64,000 nt of DNA, taken from Afipia sp. 1NLS2 (GTDB lineage Bacteria > Pseudomonadota > Alphaproteobacteria > Rhizobiales > Xanthobacteraceae). The position numbers and the translations under genes were made by a program. The stretch's first letter is position 1, and every line of letters starts with the position of its first letter. Under the pieces are notes generated by a model. That model made no database searches and was not told where the DNA came from. It was given only the letters and a program-made list of their open reading frames with translations. This document shows, one piece after another, positions 54,001-61,826 of this stretch. The stretch spans positions 310,001 through 374,000 of the forward strand of contig NZ_ADVZ01000004.1 of the NCBI RefSeq assembly GCF_000178995.1. The letters run 5' to 3'.

Positions 54001-54410
54001 ATGAGAATGATAAACGGCGCGTGCGCTGTGCGGGCGTTGTGCTGGTGCGTCAGCGGCCGGGCAGTTCCAAAGGCGTTGTGTTCATGACGCTGGAGGATGA
54101 AACCGGAATTGCCAACATTGTGGTCTGGCCGAAAGTGATGGAGAAATTCCGCAAGGAAGTGATGGGTGCGCGGTTGATCGAGGTTGAGGGCTTCATCCAG
54201 AGTAGCCCGGACCGGGTGGTTCATCTGATTGCAGATCGTTTGTTCGACCGTACGTCCGATCTGATCGGACTCTCCAACGACGCTTTACGTCCATATCTGC
54301 AAGCGCAGAATTCTGCTGAAGGGGAGCAGAAGTTGATTTCTTCGGCTTCAGCCAAAGCCCGTCACCCGCGCCAGGTACGGATTCTTCCTGCTTCCCGGGA
54401 CTTCCATTGA
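51084..54410 (+). CDS. dnaE2: Error-prone DNA polymerase DnaE2
   Basis: A 1108-residue C-family polymerase starting at ATG 51084. The PHP domain (about 1-220) opens with YAEIGITTNFSFLRGGS and IADRNTLAGVVRAY. The catalytic Asp pair is in PPDIDVDFEHSRREEVMQY and further palm residues are in GRGSAANSAVCYMLGI. The C-terminal OB domain has VFMTLEDETGIANIVVWP. DnaE2 extends past lesions with ImuA and ImuB; the three genes form one SOS operon here. Confidence 0.95.
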   Translation: MKVTDYAEIGITTNFSFLRGGSQPQEYVHQASEHRLPVIGIADRNTLAGVVRAYSELANHEVKYKPRLLIGARLVFTDGTPDILVYPRDRAAYGRLCQLLSHGKLQAEKGECLLTLDDLLDFSEGQLLVLTLPHRFETTVALKVLGRLKQSRADGVWLAASLLYRGDDRRRLSRLYQIAATGRVPLLATNDVLYHHPARRPLQDVLTCILEKTTIHAIGKKLQANAERHMKPGYEMVRLFRDLPEAVAETMRFADRITFALDELKYQYPDEPVPLGKTAQEHLTDLVNAGIQSYFPSGIDEKLQATIEKELRLIEKLGYAHYFLTVHDIVQYARSQNVLCQGRGSAANSAVCYMLGITSVNPAETDVLFERFISEKRLEPPDIDVDFEHSRREEVMQYVYRRYGRHRAAIVATVIHYRPRSAIRDVGKALGLTEDVTAALADTVWGSWGTGVSDMQIRQAGFDPQNGMIRRAVELATELIEFPRHLSQHVGGYVLTQDSLNTYVPIGNAAMEDRTFIEWDKDDIDTLKMMKVDVLALGMLTCIRKCFDLVADHKGKRYQLSDINAEKDDSGPVFDMLCRGESLGVFQVESRAQMNMLPRLKPRTFYDLVIEVAIVRPGPIQGNMVHPYLKRRQMKPEEIEYPYPKSGNKNELKDVLCKTLGVPLFQEQAMRIAMAAAEFTPEEANGLRRAMATFRNVGTMPKFEKRMVGRMIKRGYDPAFAQSCFDQIKGFGSYGFPESHAAAFAQLVYVSAWLKCFHPDAFACGLLNSQPMGFYAPAQIVGDARQNGVEVREIDVSHSFSQNTLGERSGKYHVLHLGFRQIDGFKCADPDEERWRRIQGKTKSEDWGEAIVAARLRQSFTSLEDFARETKLPKRALILLADADAFRSLGLDRRSALWAIRRLPDNVSLPLFQSTAAREQPDEDSAPLPQMPLPEEVVADYQTIRLSLKGHPMEFLRATFTKQGIVSCAAIAHENDKRRVRCAGVVLVRQRPGSSKGVVFMTLEDETGIANIVVWPKVMEKFRKEVMGARLIEVEGFIQSSPDRVVHLIADRLFDRTSDLIGLSNDALRPYLQAQNSAEGEQKLISSASAKARHPRQVRILPASRDFH

Positions 54411-54984
54411 ACCCGCAAAATGGTCCCCGAAAAGTTGCAGAAATCCCCTGATTTGGAGAAGGGTTTTCTCTGCAAATTTCCTTCGGGCAGCTTCAGATTC
54501 TTCCGCATGAGCTGAACCTTGTGCTGCATCGTGACGAAGGCGAATGCACTGTATTTCCATCGCTTGGATCGCGCAGGAGACACGGCCCCGAATGGGCCGC
54601 GCGTTTCCAGGCTGAGACATGCGCTCGACTACAAATCAGCATTTTGAGCAGCACGTCTTCGTATCATAGCGACGCGCCATCGGGGTTTGATCTGAATTTT
54701 ACCCATAGCCGTTCGAATATCGAATTATCAGTCGTGGCTCCTCATCCCGATTTAATTGCGATCTTCTGTCTCAACATCCAGAAAAGCCGCTGAAGCATGC
54801 AGCTTGCGTCGGATATTGACTTCCCCATTTGTTGTACTCAGAATTTAATACGACGTTTCAATATATAGAACGTGCATGAGGTTCTTTTGAAACCCAAAGC
54901 TCTTCAAGGACTGCCGCGTGATCCTTCATCTAAAATTGTTGGAGACAATGCGTCGCTTTTGAGAACGTGTGTTGGATGGTGAAG
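54411..54984. other. Long intergenic gap between dnaE2 and the nickel-pincer locus
   Basis: About 570 bases with no gene I can support. A 90-codon minus-strand frame (54348-54620) overlaps the dnaE2 end and resembles no family I know. The right half (54680-54960) is AT-rich and probably contains the promoter of the ligase-larA operon, but no clear operator was found. Confidence 0.5.
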
Positions 54985-56511
54985 ATGCAGCTTGGTGAGA
55001 TTCTTCGCAAACATGATCCAGCTTCGACGGCGGTGCTGTTTGAAGATCGGGCGCACTCTTACGGAGAGCTGGAATCTCTCTCAAATCGCTTCGCGCAAAT
55101 GCTTCTCTCGGTCGGCGTCAAAGCTGGAGATGCTGTTTCCTATTTGTTGGGCAATGATCCCCTGCTGATAGCGGCCTACATTGCCGGTTTTAAAACCGGT
55201 ATCGTTACCAATCCTCTTCACGACAGACTGACCGCGGATGAGATCGCCTACATCGTCAACCATGCGGGTAGCAAGGTCGTGGTGGTTGGAGAACCATATG
55301 CGGCGACACTTGCGGAAGCATTGAAGAACATCAGCAACGTTCGCGTGGTTTGTTTTGGCAATCCGGGCGTTTTGCAGAATGTGGCCGTTCCTGATCTGGA
55401 TTCTTTTTCATCAGAGACGATTAGTCCGGGTGTGAACCCGAACGATGTCGCGCTGCTTCTCTATACATCTGGAACGACGGGGCGGCCGAAAGGCGTAATG
55501 CTGACGCATGGTAATGTCTCGTCCGGTATCGCGGCTGTAGCTGATGGTTTTCATCTCAAGCCATCCGATCGGACGCTATGTATCATGTCGCTGTCGCATA
55601 CTAATGCGCTGATGTTCAGTACACTGCCATATCTGTTGTCCGGCGCGTCGGTTGCGCTGTGCAAACGCTTCAGCGCTTCGAACCTATGGGATCTTTGCGA
55701 GCACTACGAGGTTAACAGCTTCAGTGCTTCGCCGACCATCCTAAGCATTCTGCTGGAAGACGCGACCGGAAAGACTGGTTACCCGAAGCTTGAGTTCGTG
55801 AAGGTAGCGTCCGCGCCTACTTCGGTTGATCTGTCGAACCAATTTCACGCCCGTTTCGGACAAGATTTACTTATTGAAACTTACGGTCTGACGGAAACCA
55901 CATCCATCAATGTGATGAATCCGCTTCGCGGTCCGCGCAAACCTGGGTCCATCGGAAGGCCGTTGCCGCCGAGCGAGATTCGCATCGTTGATGGTCAGGG
56001 CAAGGAACTGCCAGCAGGCGCAACAGGTGAGATCGAAATCCGCGGCCCGACTGTGATGAAGGGCTATTACAAAGACCCCGATGCGACGGCTGCGACGATC
56101 AGAGGCGGCTGGGTGAGATCGGGTGATCTGGCGAAGGTTGACGATGATGGTTACATTTTCATCGTCGGTCGGAAAAAGGAAACGATCATTCGCGGTGGTG
56201 AAAACATTTCGCCGCTTGAAGTCGAGCAAATCATCGCACGACATCCGGCGGTGCGGGAAGCCGCGGCGGTCGGAATTCCCGATCGCATTTATGGTGAGGT
56301 TGTCGCGGCCTGCGTCGTCAAGCGCGACGATGTAACGGAGAGCGAATTGATCCGGCACTGCAGCGAGTATCTTGCCTCTTTTAAAGTGCCGGCTCGCATC
56401 GCTTTCGTTGACGAATTGCCGCGCAATCCGATCGGAAAGTTTATCCGCCGGGCCTTGCTGCCATATTTTAAAGACGAGAGTACGCCGATTGCCAGCAAGA
56501 GGAACGCATGA
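54985..56511 (+). CDS. AMP-forming acyl-CoA synthetase/ligase
   Basis: A 508-residue ANL-superfamily ligase; the start at 54985 (MQLGEILRKHDP) is chosen, with in-frame ATG 54976 and GTG 54967 as alternatives. The P-loop is LLYTSGTTGRPKG (about 159-171). The hinge and adenylate motifs are GWVRSGDLAKVDDDGYIFIVGRKKETIIRGGENI, and the catalytic Lys is in RNPIGKFIRR. It activates a carboxylic acid to its CoA thioester. Its stop overlaps the larA-like start by 4 bases, so its substrate probably relates to the LarA reaction. Confidence 0.87.
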   Translation: MQLGEILRKHDPASTAVLFEDRAHSYGELESLSNRFAQMLLSVGVKAGDAVSYLLGNDPLLIAAYIAGFKTGIVTNPLHDRLTADEIAYIVNHAGSKVVVVGEPYAATLAEALKNISNVRVVCFGNPGVLQNVAVPDLDSFSSETISPGVNPNDVALLLYTSGTTGRPKGVMLTHGNVSSGIAAVADGFHLKPSDRTLCIMSLSHTNALMFSTLPYLLSGASVALCKRFSASNLWDLCEHYEVNSFSASPTILSILLEDATGKTGYPKLEFVKVASAPTSVDLSNQFHARFGQDLLIETYGLTETTSINVMNPLRGPRKPGSIGRPLPPSEIRIVDGQGKELPAGATGEIEIRGPTVMKGYYKDPDATAATIRGGWVRSGDLAKVDDDGYIFIVGRKKETIIRGGENISPLEVEQIIARHPAVREAAAVGIPDRIYGEVVAACVVKRDDVTESELIRHCSEYLASFKVPARIAFVDELPRNPIGKFIRRALLPYFKDESTPIASKRNA

Positions 56512-57923
56512 ACACAAAAAGAGTAGCCGTCGATTTCGGTGATAAAAAGATCGACATTGATGTCCCGGATCATGCGTCGGTCGTCGAGTTCGAGGATCCT
56601 CCGTTCCTGCAGGATCCCGCAGCGTCCATACGCGAAACGCTGGCGAAGCCATATAGTTCTCCACCTCTGGCTGAACTTATCAAACCTGGCATGCGGGTCG
56701 CGATCGGATTTGACGACATTACCCGGCCCAACATACCCCCGCGAACCATCTTGCCGATCATCGTTGAGGAATTGCTCGCGAAAGGCGTGAAACAGCGCGA
56801 CATTCTGTTTGTTAATGCCTGCAGCAATCATCGTAAGAATACGCGTGCAGAGTTGGCCAATCATCTCGGCCCGGAGATTTTCGGCACGTTCTGGGGGACG
56901 GGTCAGATTCTCAATCACGATTGTACCGATCCGGAGCAGTTACAGTATTTCGGCGTCACGGATGGCGGTCGCTACGTCGAGATGAACAAGCATTTCGTCA
57001 ACGCGGATCTGATGATCTATCAGGGGAACGTCGCCGCCGGTGCGTGGCGCAGTTATACCGGGACAGGCGTTGCCGTCGGCCTCGCATCGACACGCAGCAT
57101 CGCGTCTCATCATAGTTTCCATGGGATTCCCGAGCCTGCCGTCAAGGTCAACGCAGAGAAGAAGGCCGCCGCCGCGCCACGCAGGCGCATTCCGAGCGTC
57201 AAGGAAGAGATGACGGATTACCTCGATCAGGCTCTTGGTCGGAAGGTTTTCTATATTAATTCCTTCAACGGTAGTGGTGGGCGCATGGCGGGCGTCTTTG
57301 CGGGCTATGCGGATGGTGTGAAGCCGCCGGCATGGGAATTGGCCGAGAAATACGTTCGCCGGCCGACACCGGAAGCGGATGTTCTAATCGTGGGTCTGCC
57401 TGCGAGCTATTCCTACGGCAGTTCGAACAATACTCTGATCGCAACCGTCGGCGCGACTGTACCTCCGCGTTATTGCCCGGAAGCGCCGGTTCTGCGCGAG
57501 GGCGGGGTCGTGATCGCGTGCTCGCCGGCCAACGGCCATATCGATGCCGATCGCTTTCCGTCATATCAGCCAGCCATCGATCTCTACGCGCGCTATTTCT
57601 CTTCGCGGGACATGGTTGATCACGAGGATGAATTCGATCATCGCCCTGACTTCCGGCACAAATATACGCATGGCTACGGCTATCCGCCGCTGCACGCATT
57701 CTGGCTATTCTACGAGAACGAGTATCTGCTGAAGCGAGCCGGTGCGGTCATTATGGCGGGCACGCCAAACCCAGGTGCATTCCGTGCGCTGGGTCTCACC
57801 CCCGCGCGTAATTTCGACGAGGCGTGGCAGATCGCGAAGAAATACGTCGGCACAAACCCCCGGACGGTGGTTGCGCCGACCTTCTGGAGCAAGCCCCGCA
57901 TCAAGTTTGATGTGCCGAGGTGA
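56508..57923 (+). CDS. Divergent LarA homologue (nickel-pincer-nucleotide enzyme)
   Basis: A 471-residue protein of the LarA (nickel-dependent lactate racemase, DUF2088) family. Conserved parts are FDDITRPNIP (about 68-77; SDHTRP in LarA), His108 in ACSNHRKNT, and His201/His202 in SIASHHSF (the nickel-ligand His200 of LarA). The LarA stretch ESHFFAGFSGGRKSVLPG is replaced here by NVAAGAWRSYTGTGVAVG. No Lys or His occurs between residues 163 and 200, so the cofactor-tethering Lys and one catalytic His appear missing. It lies with larB, larC and larE, so use of the pincer cofactor is likely. Reaction unknown. Confidence 0.82.
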   Translation: MNTKRVAVDFGDKKIDIDVPDHASVVEFEDPPFLQDPAASIRETLAKPYSSPPLAELIKPGMRVAIGFDDITRPNIPPRTILPIIVEELLAKGVKQRDILFVNACSNHRKNTRAELANHLGPEIFGTFWGTGQILNHDCTDPEQLQYFGVTDGGRYVEMNKHFVNADLMIYQGNVAAGAWRSYTGTGVAVGLASTRSIASHHSFHGIPEPAVKVNAEKKAAAAPRRRIPSVKEEMTDYLDQALGRKVFYINSFNGSGGRMAGVFAGYADGVKPPAWELAEKYVRRPTPEADVLIVGLPASYSYGSSNNTLIATVGATVPPRYCPEAPVLREGGVVIACSPANGHIDADRFPSYQPAIDLYARYFSSRDMVDHEDEFDHRPDFRHKYTHGYGYPPLHAFWLFYENEYLLKRAGAVIMAGTPNPGAFRALGLTPARNFDEAWQIAKKYVGTNPRTVVAPTFWSKPRIKFDVPR

Positions 57924-57943
57924 TCCGTTAACGGAGAGATCCC

Positions 57944-58657
57944 ATGCTGTCAGATCAGGTCAAACTCGATTTTCAGCGGCGCGAGCGGATCGGCTTCGAT
58001 GAGGCGGTGCTTTGCGAATGGAAAAGCGTAGAGCAGATCGCCTATATTCTGCAGACGGCCATTGAGACGAAAAATCCGCTGCTCCTGACTCGGTTGACGG
58101 ATATCAAGCTTGCAGCCTTACCAGAAATGCAGCGAAAGAATATCGATTATGATCCGGTCTCCCGCACCGGGTTCTTTGCTGCGGAACTCTTTATTCCCGC
58201 TCATGCTGAGGTGAGTGTGGTGAGTGCGGGAAGTTCGGATATTCCCGTTGCACATGAAGCGATCCGCACGCTGCAGTATTTCGGCATTGGTGCGTCCGAA
58301 ATTTCAGATGTCGGTGTTGCAGGTCTTTGGCGGCTCATGGAGCGGCTCGAGGGCATCCGGGCGAGCAAAGTCATCATCGTGGCTGCTGGAATGGACGGGG
58401 CATTGCCGAGCGTTGTCGGTGGTCTTGTGCCGGGCAGCGTGATCGCGGTGCCGACTTCGGTTGGCTATGGCGCGTCCGACAGCGGGCGCACGGCAATGAA
58501 TGCGTGCCTGGCGAGCTGCGCCGCAGGCCTAGCAGTCGTGAATATCGATAATGGCTTCGGAGCGGCCTGTGTTGCGTTGCGCGTGCTGCGCGATACGAAG
58601 GCTCCGCAATATCGAATGCTGTTTGAAGCAGCTCAGGGAGTGAATTTGTCGAAATAA
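57944..58657 (+). CDS. larB: Nickel pincer cofactor biosynthesis protein LarB
   Basis: A 237-residue protein: a variable N-terminal part and a C-terminal AIR-carboxylase (PurE-like) domain with AGSSDIPVAHEA, GMDGALPSVVGGL and PTSVGYGASDSG. The SCAAGLAVVNIDNGFGAAC end holds conserved Cys residues. LarB carboxylates and hydrolyses nicotinic acid adenine dinucleotide to begin synthesis of the pincer. It is 20 bases after the larA-like gene. Confidence 0.9.
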   Translation: MLSDQVKLDFQRRERIGFDEAVLCEWKSVEQIAYILQTAIETKNPLLLTRLTDIKLAALPEMQRKNIDYDPVSRTGFFAAELFIPAHAEVSVVSAGSSDIPVAHEAIRTLQYFGIGASEISDVGVAGLWRLMERLEGIRASKVIIVAAGMDGALPSVVGGLVPGSVIAVPTSVGYGASDSGRTAMNACLASCAAGLAVVNIDNGFGAACVALRVLRDTKAPQYRMLFEAAQGVNLSK

Positions 58658-58684
58658 TCAAAAGCGACCAAGGGAGGACAGGAC

Positions 58685-59701
58685 ATGCTTCGAGGGAAAA
58701 CTATCGCCGGGCTAAGTGGGTTGATATTCGCGAGCGCGTTCATGCTGGGGGGAGCCATCAGACCGGCAGTAGCGGAGGTCAGTGAAGTCAAGATCGCCAT
58801 GCAATATGGCCTCGGGCATTTGCCGGTCATGGTGATGCGCGACAAGAAGCTGGTTGAGAAGCACCTCAAGGAAGAAGGCCTCACCAGCACCACCAAATAT
58901 TTTCAGCTTGCTGGGTCTGCAGCGATGAATGACGCGCTGTTGTCGGGAAGCGTCGATTTCACCAGTGGCGGCCTGACAGGCATTGCCACGTTATGGGGAG
59001 CTTCAAAGGGGCGTGTGAAGGCGCTCTCGGCGGTCAATGCCTTCCCGATGTACCTCAACACGATCAATCCGAAGATCAAGTCGCTGAAGGATTTTACACC
59101 AGCGGATAAGATTGCCCTGCCGGCCGTTCGCGTTTCCCCGCAGGCAATCGTGCTCGGCATGGCAGCCCAGAAGGAACTGGGCGACGCCAGCAAGCTTGAT
59201 CCCCTGACCGTGACGATGAACCATCCCGATGCGATGGCGGCGTTGTTGTCGAAATCCGGGGCGGTCAACAGTCATCTGGGCTTCTCGCCGTATCAGGAGG
59301 CTGAATTGAAGCATCCGGGCGTGCACCGGGTTTTTAGTTCCTACGATATTATGGGCGGCCCGGCGACCATCGTCGTTATCGGAACGCGTCAGGATTTCTA
59401 TGATCAGAATCCGAAAACGGTGAAGGCCGTCCTGGCTGCACTCAACGATGCGCTTGCTTTTATCAATAATGATAAGGAAGGGGCGGCAAAATTCTATGTT
59501 GAAAATAGTGGCGACAAGAGCTCGACTTACGACGAGGTGCTAGGTCTTTTGAAGAATCCGGAGATCATTTTCTCCAACGTCCCGTCAGGAACCATGAAGT
59601 TTGTGTCTTTCATGTATGACCGAGGCATCGTCAAGCAAAAGCCGACTTCGTGGAAGGACCTTTACTTCCCGACGGCCTATAACATCAAGGGTGCAAACTG
59701 A
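58685..59701 (+). CDS. ABC-type solute-binding protein (SsuA/NMT1-like), orphan
   Basis: A 338-residue periplasmic binding protein with a signal peptide (about 1-30, FASAFMLGGAIRPAVA-EV). VKIAMQYGLGHLPVMVMRDKKLVEKHLKEEG is the usual first lobe. AGGGAGGA is a strong ribosome site. No permease or ATPase is encoded beside it. Its place inside the lar genes suggests it captures the LarA substrate or a related acid; it could share membrane parts with another system such as that at 19422-21028. Confidence 0.85.
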   Translation: MLRGKTIAGLSGLIFASAFMLGGAIRPAVAEVSEVKIAMQYGLGHLPVMVMRDKKLVEKHLKEEGLTSTTKYFQLAGSAAMNDALLSGSVDFTSGGLTGIATLWGASKGRVKALSAVNAFPMYLNTINPKIKSLKDFTPADKIALPAVRVSPQAIVLGMAAQKELGDASKLDPLTVTMNHPDAMAALLSKSGAVNSHLGFSPYQEAELKHPGVHRVFSSYDIMGGPATIVVIGTRQDFYDQNPKTVKAVLAALNDALAFINNDKEGAAKFYVENSGDKSSTYDEVLGLLKNPEIIFSNVPSGTMKFVSFMYDRGIVKQKPTSWKDLYFPTAYNIKGAN

Positions 59702-61009
59702 GTGTCTGAACGGCTTCACATTCACCTCGATGTCGTCGGCGGTATCGCCGGCGACATCTTCGCTGCGGGAATGATCGATGCTTTCCCGAAGCTAAGAGAC
59801 GCTGTTCTCAGGAACATATCGGCTGTACTCCCAGCGAATTGTGGAACGCCCATCTTTTCTGAGGGCAAGAGCGGCGCGATCCGGGCGCTACGGTTTGCGC
59901 TCGCGCCTTCTGATAAGAAGGCCACTCACACTCACACTCATCACCACCATGATCACGGGCATCACCATCATCACGCGACGGACTCCCACAATCACGACGT
60001 CAAAACCATGCAGCCTAATCATGCAACGACCGATCATCACGATCACCACCATGGTACAGGCTCCTATCTGGAAATCGTCAATCTGATCGAGGCGGCCGAT
60101 CTTGCTCCGAATGTTCGTGTGCAAGCTCTGGGAATTTTGCGCCTCCTGGCTGAATCAGAGGCCCATATCCATCAGGTCGAAATCGATCACGTGCATTTTC
60201 ATGAAATCGCGGGTTGGGATTCGATCATGGATGTGATCGCCGCGGGAACGATCATTGCGGCCCTCGATGGAGCGCGATGGTCGGTTTCAAGCCTTCCCTT
60301 GGGCGGCGGCCTGATTCAAACTCAGCATGGTCTGTTGCCTGTGCCCGCGCCTGCAACTGCGGCGCTGCTCAAGGATTTCCAATGGCGCAACGACGGCGTT
60401 TCGGGCGAACGCATTACACCGACTGGTGCAGCCATACTGAAACACCTGATCAGCATGCCTGCGACCCAGCTGCCGGAAGGGCGATTGATGTCGACCGGCA
60501 TCGGCGCGGGAACACGCGAATTCGAGCAACTGCCGAACATCTTGCGGGTACTTGTTTTTGAAGCTGGCACGCAGGCAGAGAGCATGGTGGTCGCGACAAT
60601 CAATTTCGATATTGACGACATGACAGGAGAGGAGATTCAGGTCGCGGCCGACAGGATTCGTCAGGTGGATGGAGTGATCGACGTCACAACCGGGCAGCGG
60701 ACTGGAAAGAAGGGCCGGGTCGCGACATCGTTCCGTGTTTTGGCGCAACCTGACAGGCTTGATGAGATCAACCGGCAGATTTTCACGGAAACCTCGACGA
60801 TCGGTCTGCGTTGGCATCTTGAGCAGCGCGCCTGCCTGTTCCGCAAATCCGACTCTATCCCGCAGGAGGAGGGCATCTTGCGAGTCAAGGAAGTGAAACG
60901 TCCTGACGGCTCCTTGAGCCGAAAAATAGAGAGCGACGACGTGGCCTTGCATTCTGGGCTTGAAAAGCGCCGGGCGCTCAAGGCCAAAGCGGAGCGAAAT
61001 CAGGAATGA
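59702..61009 (+). CDS. larC: Nickel pincer cofactor biosynthesis protein LarC (single frame)
   Basis: A 435-residue LarC starting at GTG directly after the upstream stop. The N-terminal LHIHLDVVGGIAGDIFAAG is typical. A His-rich stretch fills residues 75-118 and VEIDHVHFHEIAGWDSIMDVI follows. The C-terminal nucleotide-binding domain (about 300-435) has NFDIDDMTGEEI. LarC inserts nickel into the dithiocarboxylate pincer. In Lactobacillus plantarum the gene is split and needs a ribosomal frameshift; here it is one continuous frame. Confidence 0.92.
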   Translation: MSERLHIHLDVVGGIAGDIFAAGMIDAFPKLRDAVLRNISAVLPANCGTPIFSEGKSGAIRALRFALAPSDKKATHTHTHHHHDHGHHHHHATDSHNHDVKTMQPNHATTDHHDHHHGTGSYLEIVNLIEAADLAPNVRVQALGILRLLAESEAHIHQVEIDHVHFHEIAGWDSIMDVIAAGTIIAALDGARWSVSSLPLGGGLIQTQHGLLPVPAPATAALLKDFQWRNDGVSGERITPTGAAILKHLISMPATQLPEGRLMSTGIGAGTREFEQLPNILRVLVFEAGTQAESMVVATINFDIDDMTGEEIQVAADRIRQVDGVIDVTTGQRTGKKGRVATSFRVLAQPDRLDEINRQIFTETSTIGLRWHLEQRACLFRKSDSIPQEEGILRVKEVKRPDGSLSRKIESDDVALHSGLEKRRALKAKAERNQE

Positions 61010-61794
61010 AGGCATCCGCAAACGAAGCCGGCTTGGTGTCGGTGCTGAACAGATATAACGAGATTGCGATTGCGGTGAGCGGCGGCGTTGACAGTATGGT
61101 CCTGGCCTACGTCGCGCATCGCTTCTCGTGCACGAAAGCGGTGATGCTGCATGCGATCTCACCCGCCGTGCCGCAGGCTGCAACCGCTCGTGTCAGGCGT
61201 TACGCGGACAGCGAGGACTGGAATGTCGTCTGGCTCGATGCCGGTGAATTCGACGATCCAAATTATCGCGCTAATCCGATTAACCGTTGCTATTACTGCA
61301 AATCCAATCTGTACGATCGTATTCGCGATGCGACATCCTTCCAAATAGCATCGGGAACGAACACCGACGACCTCGGCGATTTTCGCCCAGGACTGAAAGC
61401 TGCATCAGAGCGCGCGGTGGTCCATCCTTATGTTGAAGCCGGTTTGGGGAAAGCAGCCATCTATAGCTTGGCTGAAAGGCATGGGCTGACCGATCTTGCC
61501 GAGCTTCCGGCGCAGCCATGCCTTGCCAGCCGTGTTGAAACCGGCATAGCGATCAATCCAGATGATCTCACTTTCATCGAAATGATGGAGGACAGGGCTG
61601 CTTCGTTCGCGCCTGTTACTGCCGATATTCGGTGCCGTACCACGGCCACAGGCGTCGTCATCGAAGTCGGTACGACGTTCCCACGATCCCAACGTGACTT
61701 TCTGGCAGAGGATGCCGCAAAGCTATGTGCGGCTCACGGACGTACCTTTGCGGGTGTGCGAGACTATCGTCGCGGGTCCGCGTTTCTGCGCTGA
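61006..61794 (+). CDS. larE: Pincer cofactor sulfur transferase LarE
   Basis: A 262-residue PP-loop ATPase with SGGVDSMVLAY at residues 25-35. CYYCK (Cys95, Cys98) and PCLASR (Cys172) hold three conserved cysteines. LarE adenylates the cofactor carboxylates and installs the two sulfurs; some forms sacrifice one Cys while others use three Cys to hold a [4Fe-4S] cluster. The start overlaps the larC stop by 4 bases. Confidence 0.92.
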   Translation: MKASANEAGLVSVLNRYNEIAIAVSGGVDSMVLAYVAHRFSCTKAVMLHAISPAVPQAATARVRRYADSEDWNVVWLDAGEFDDPNYRANPINRCYYCKSNLYDRIRDATSFQIASGTNTDDLGDFRPGLKAASERAVVHPYVEAGLGKAAIYSLAERHGLTDLAELPAQPCLASRVETGIAINPDDLTFIEMMEDRAASFAPVTADIRCRTTATGVVIEVGTTFPRSQRDFLAEDAAKLCAAHGRTFAGVRDYRRGSAFLR

Positions 61795-61826
61795 CAGTAT
61801 TGAAACGCTGGCTTTTGGGGGGGCTT

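Noticed and set aside
54348-54620. 90-codon minus-strand frame overlapping the dnaE2 end
   Set aside because: No recognised family and an overlap with a certain gene; could be real but is not supported.
59930-60060. CAC/CAT-rich repeat as a tandem repeat or CRISPR-like array
   Set aside because: It is the coding sequence of the His-rich part of LarC, with irregular unit length and no spacers.
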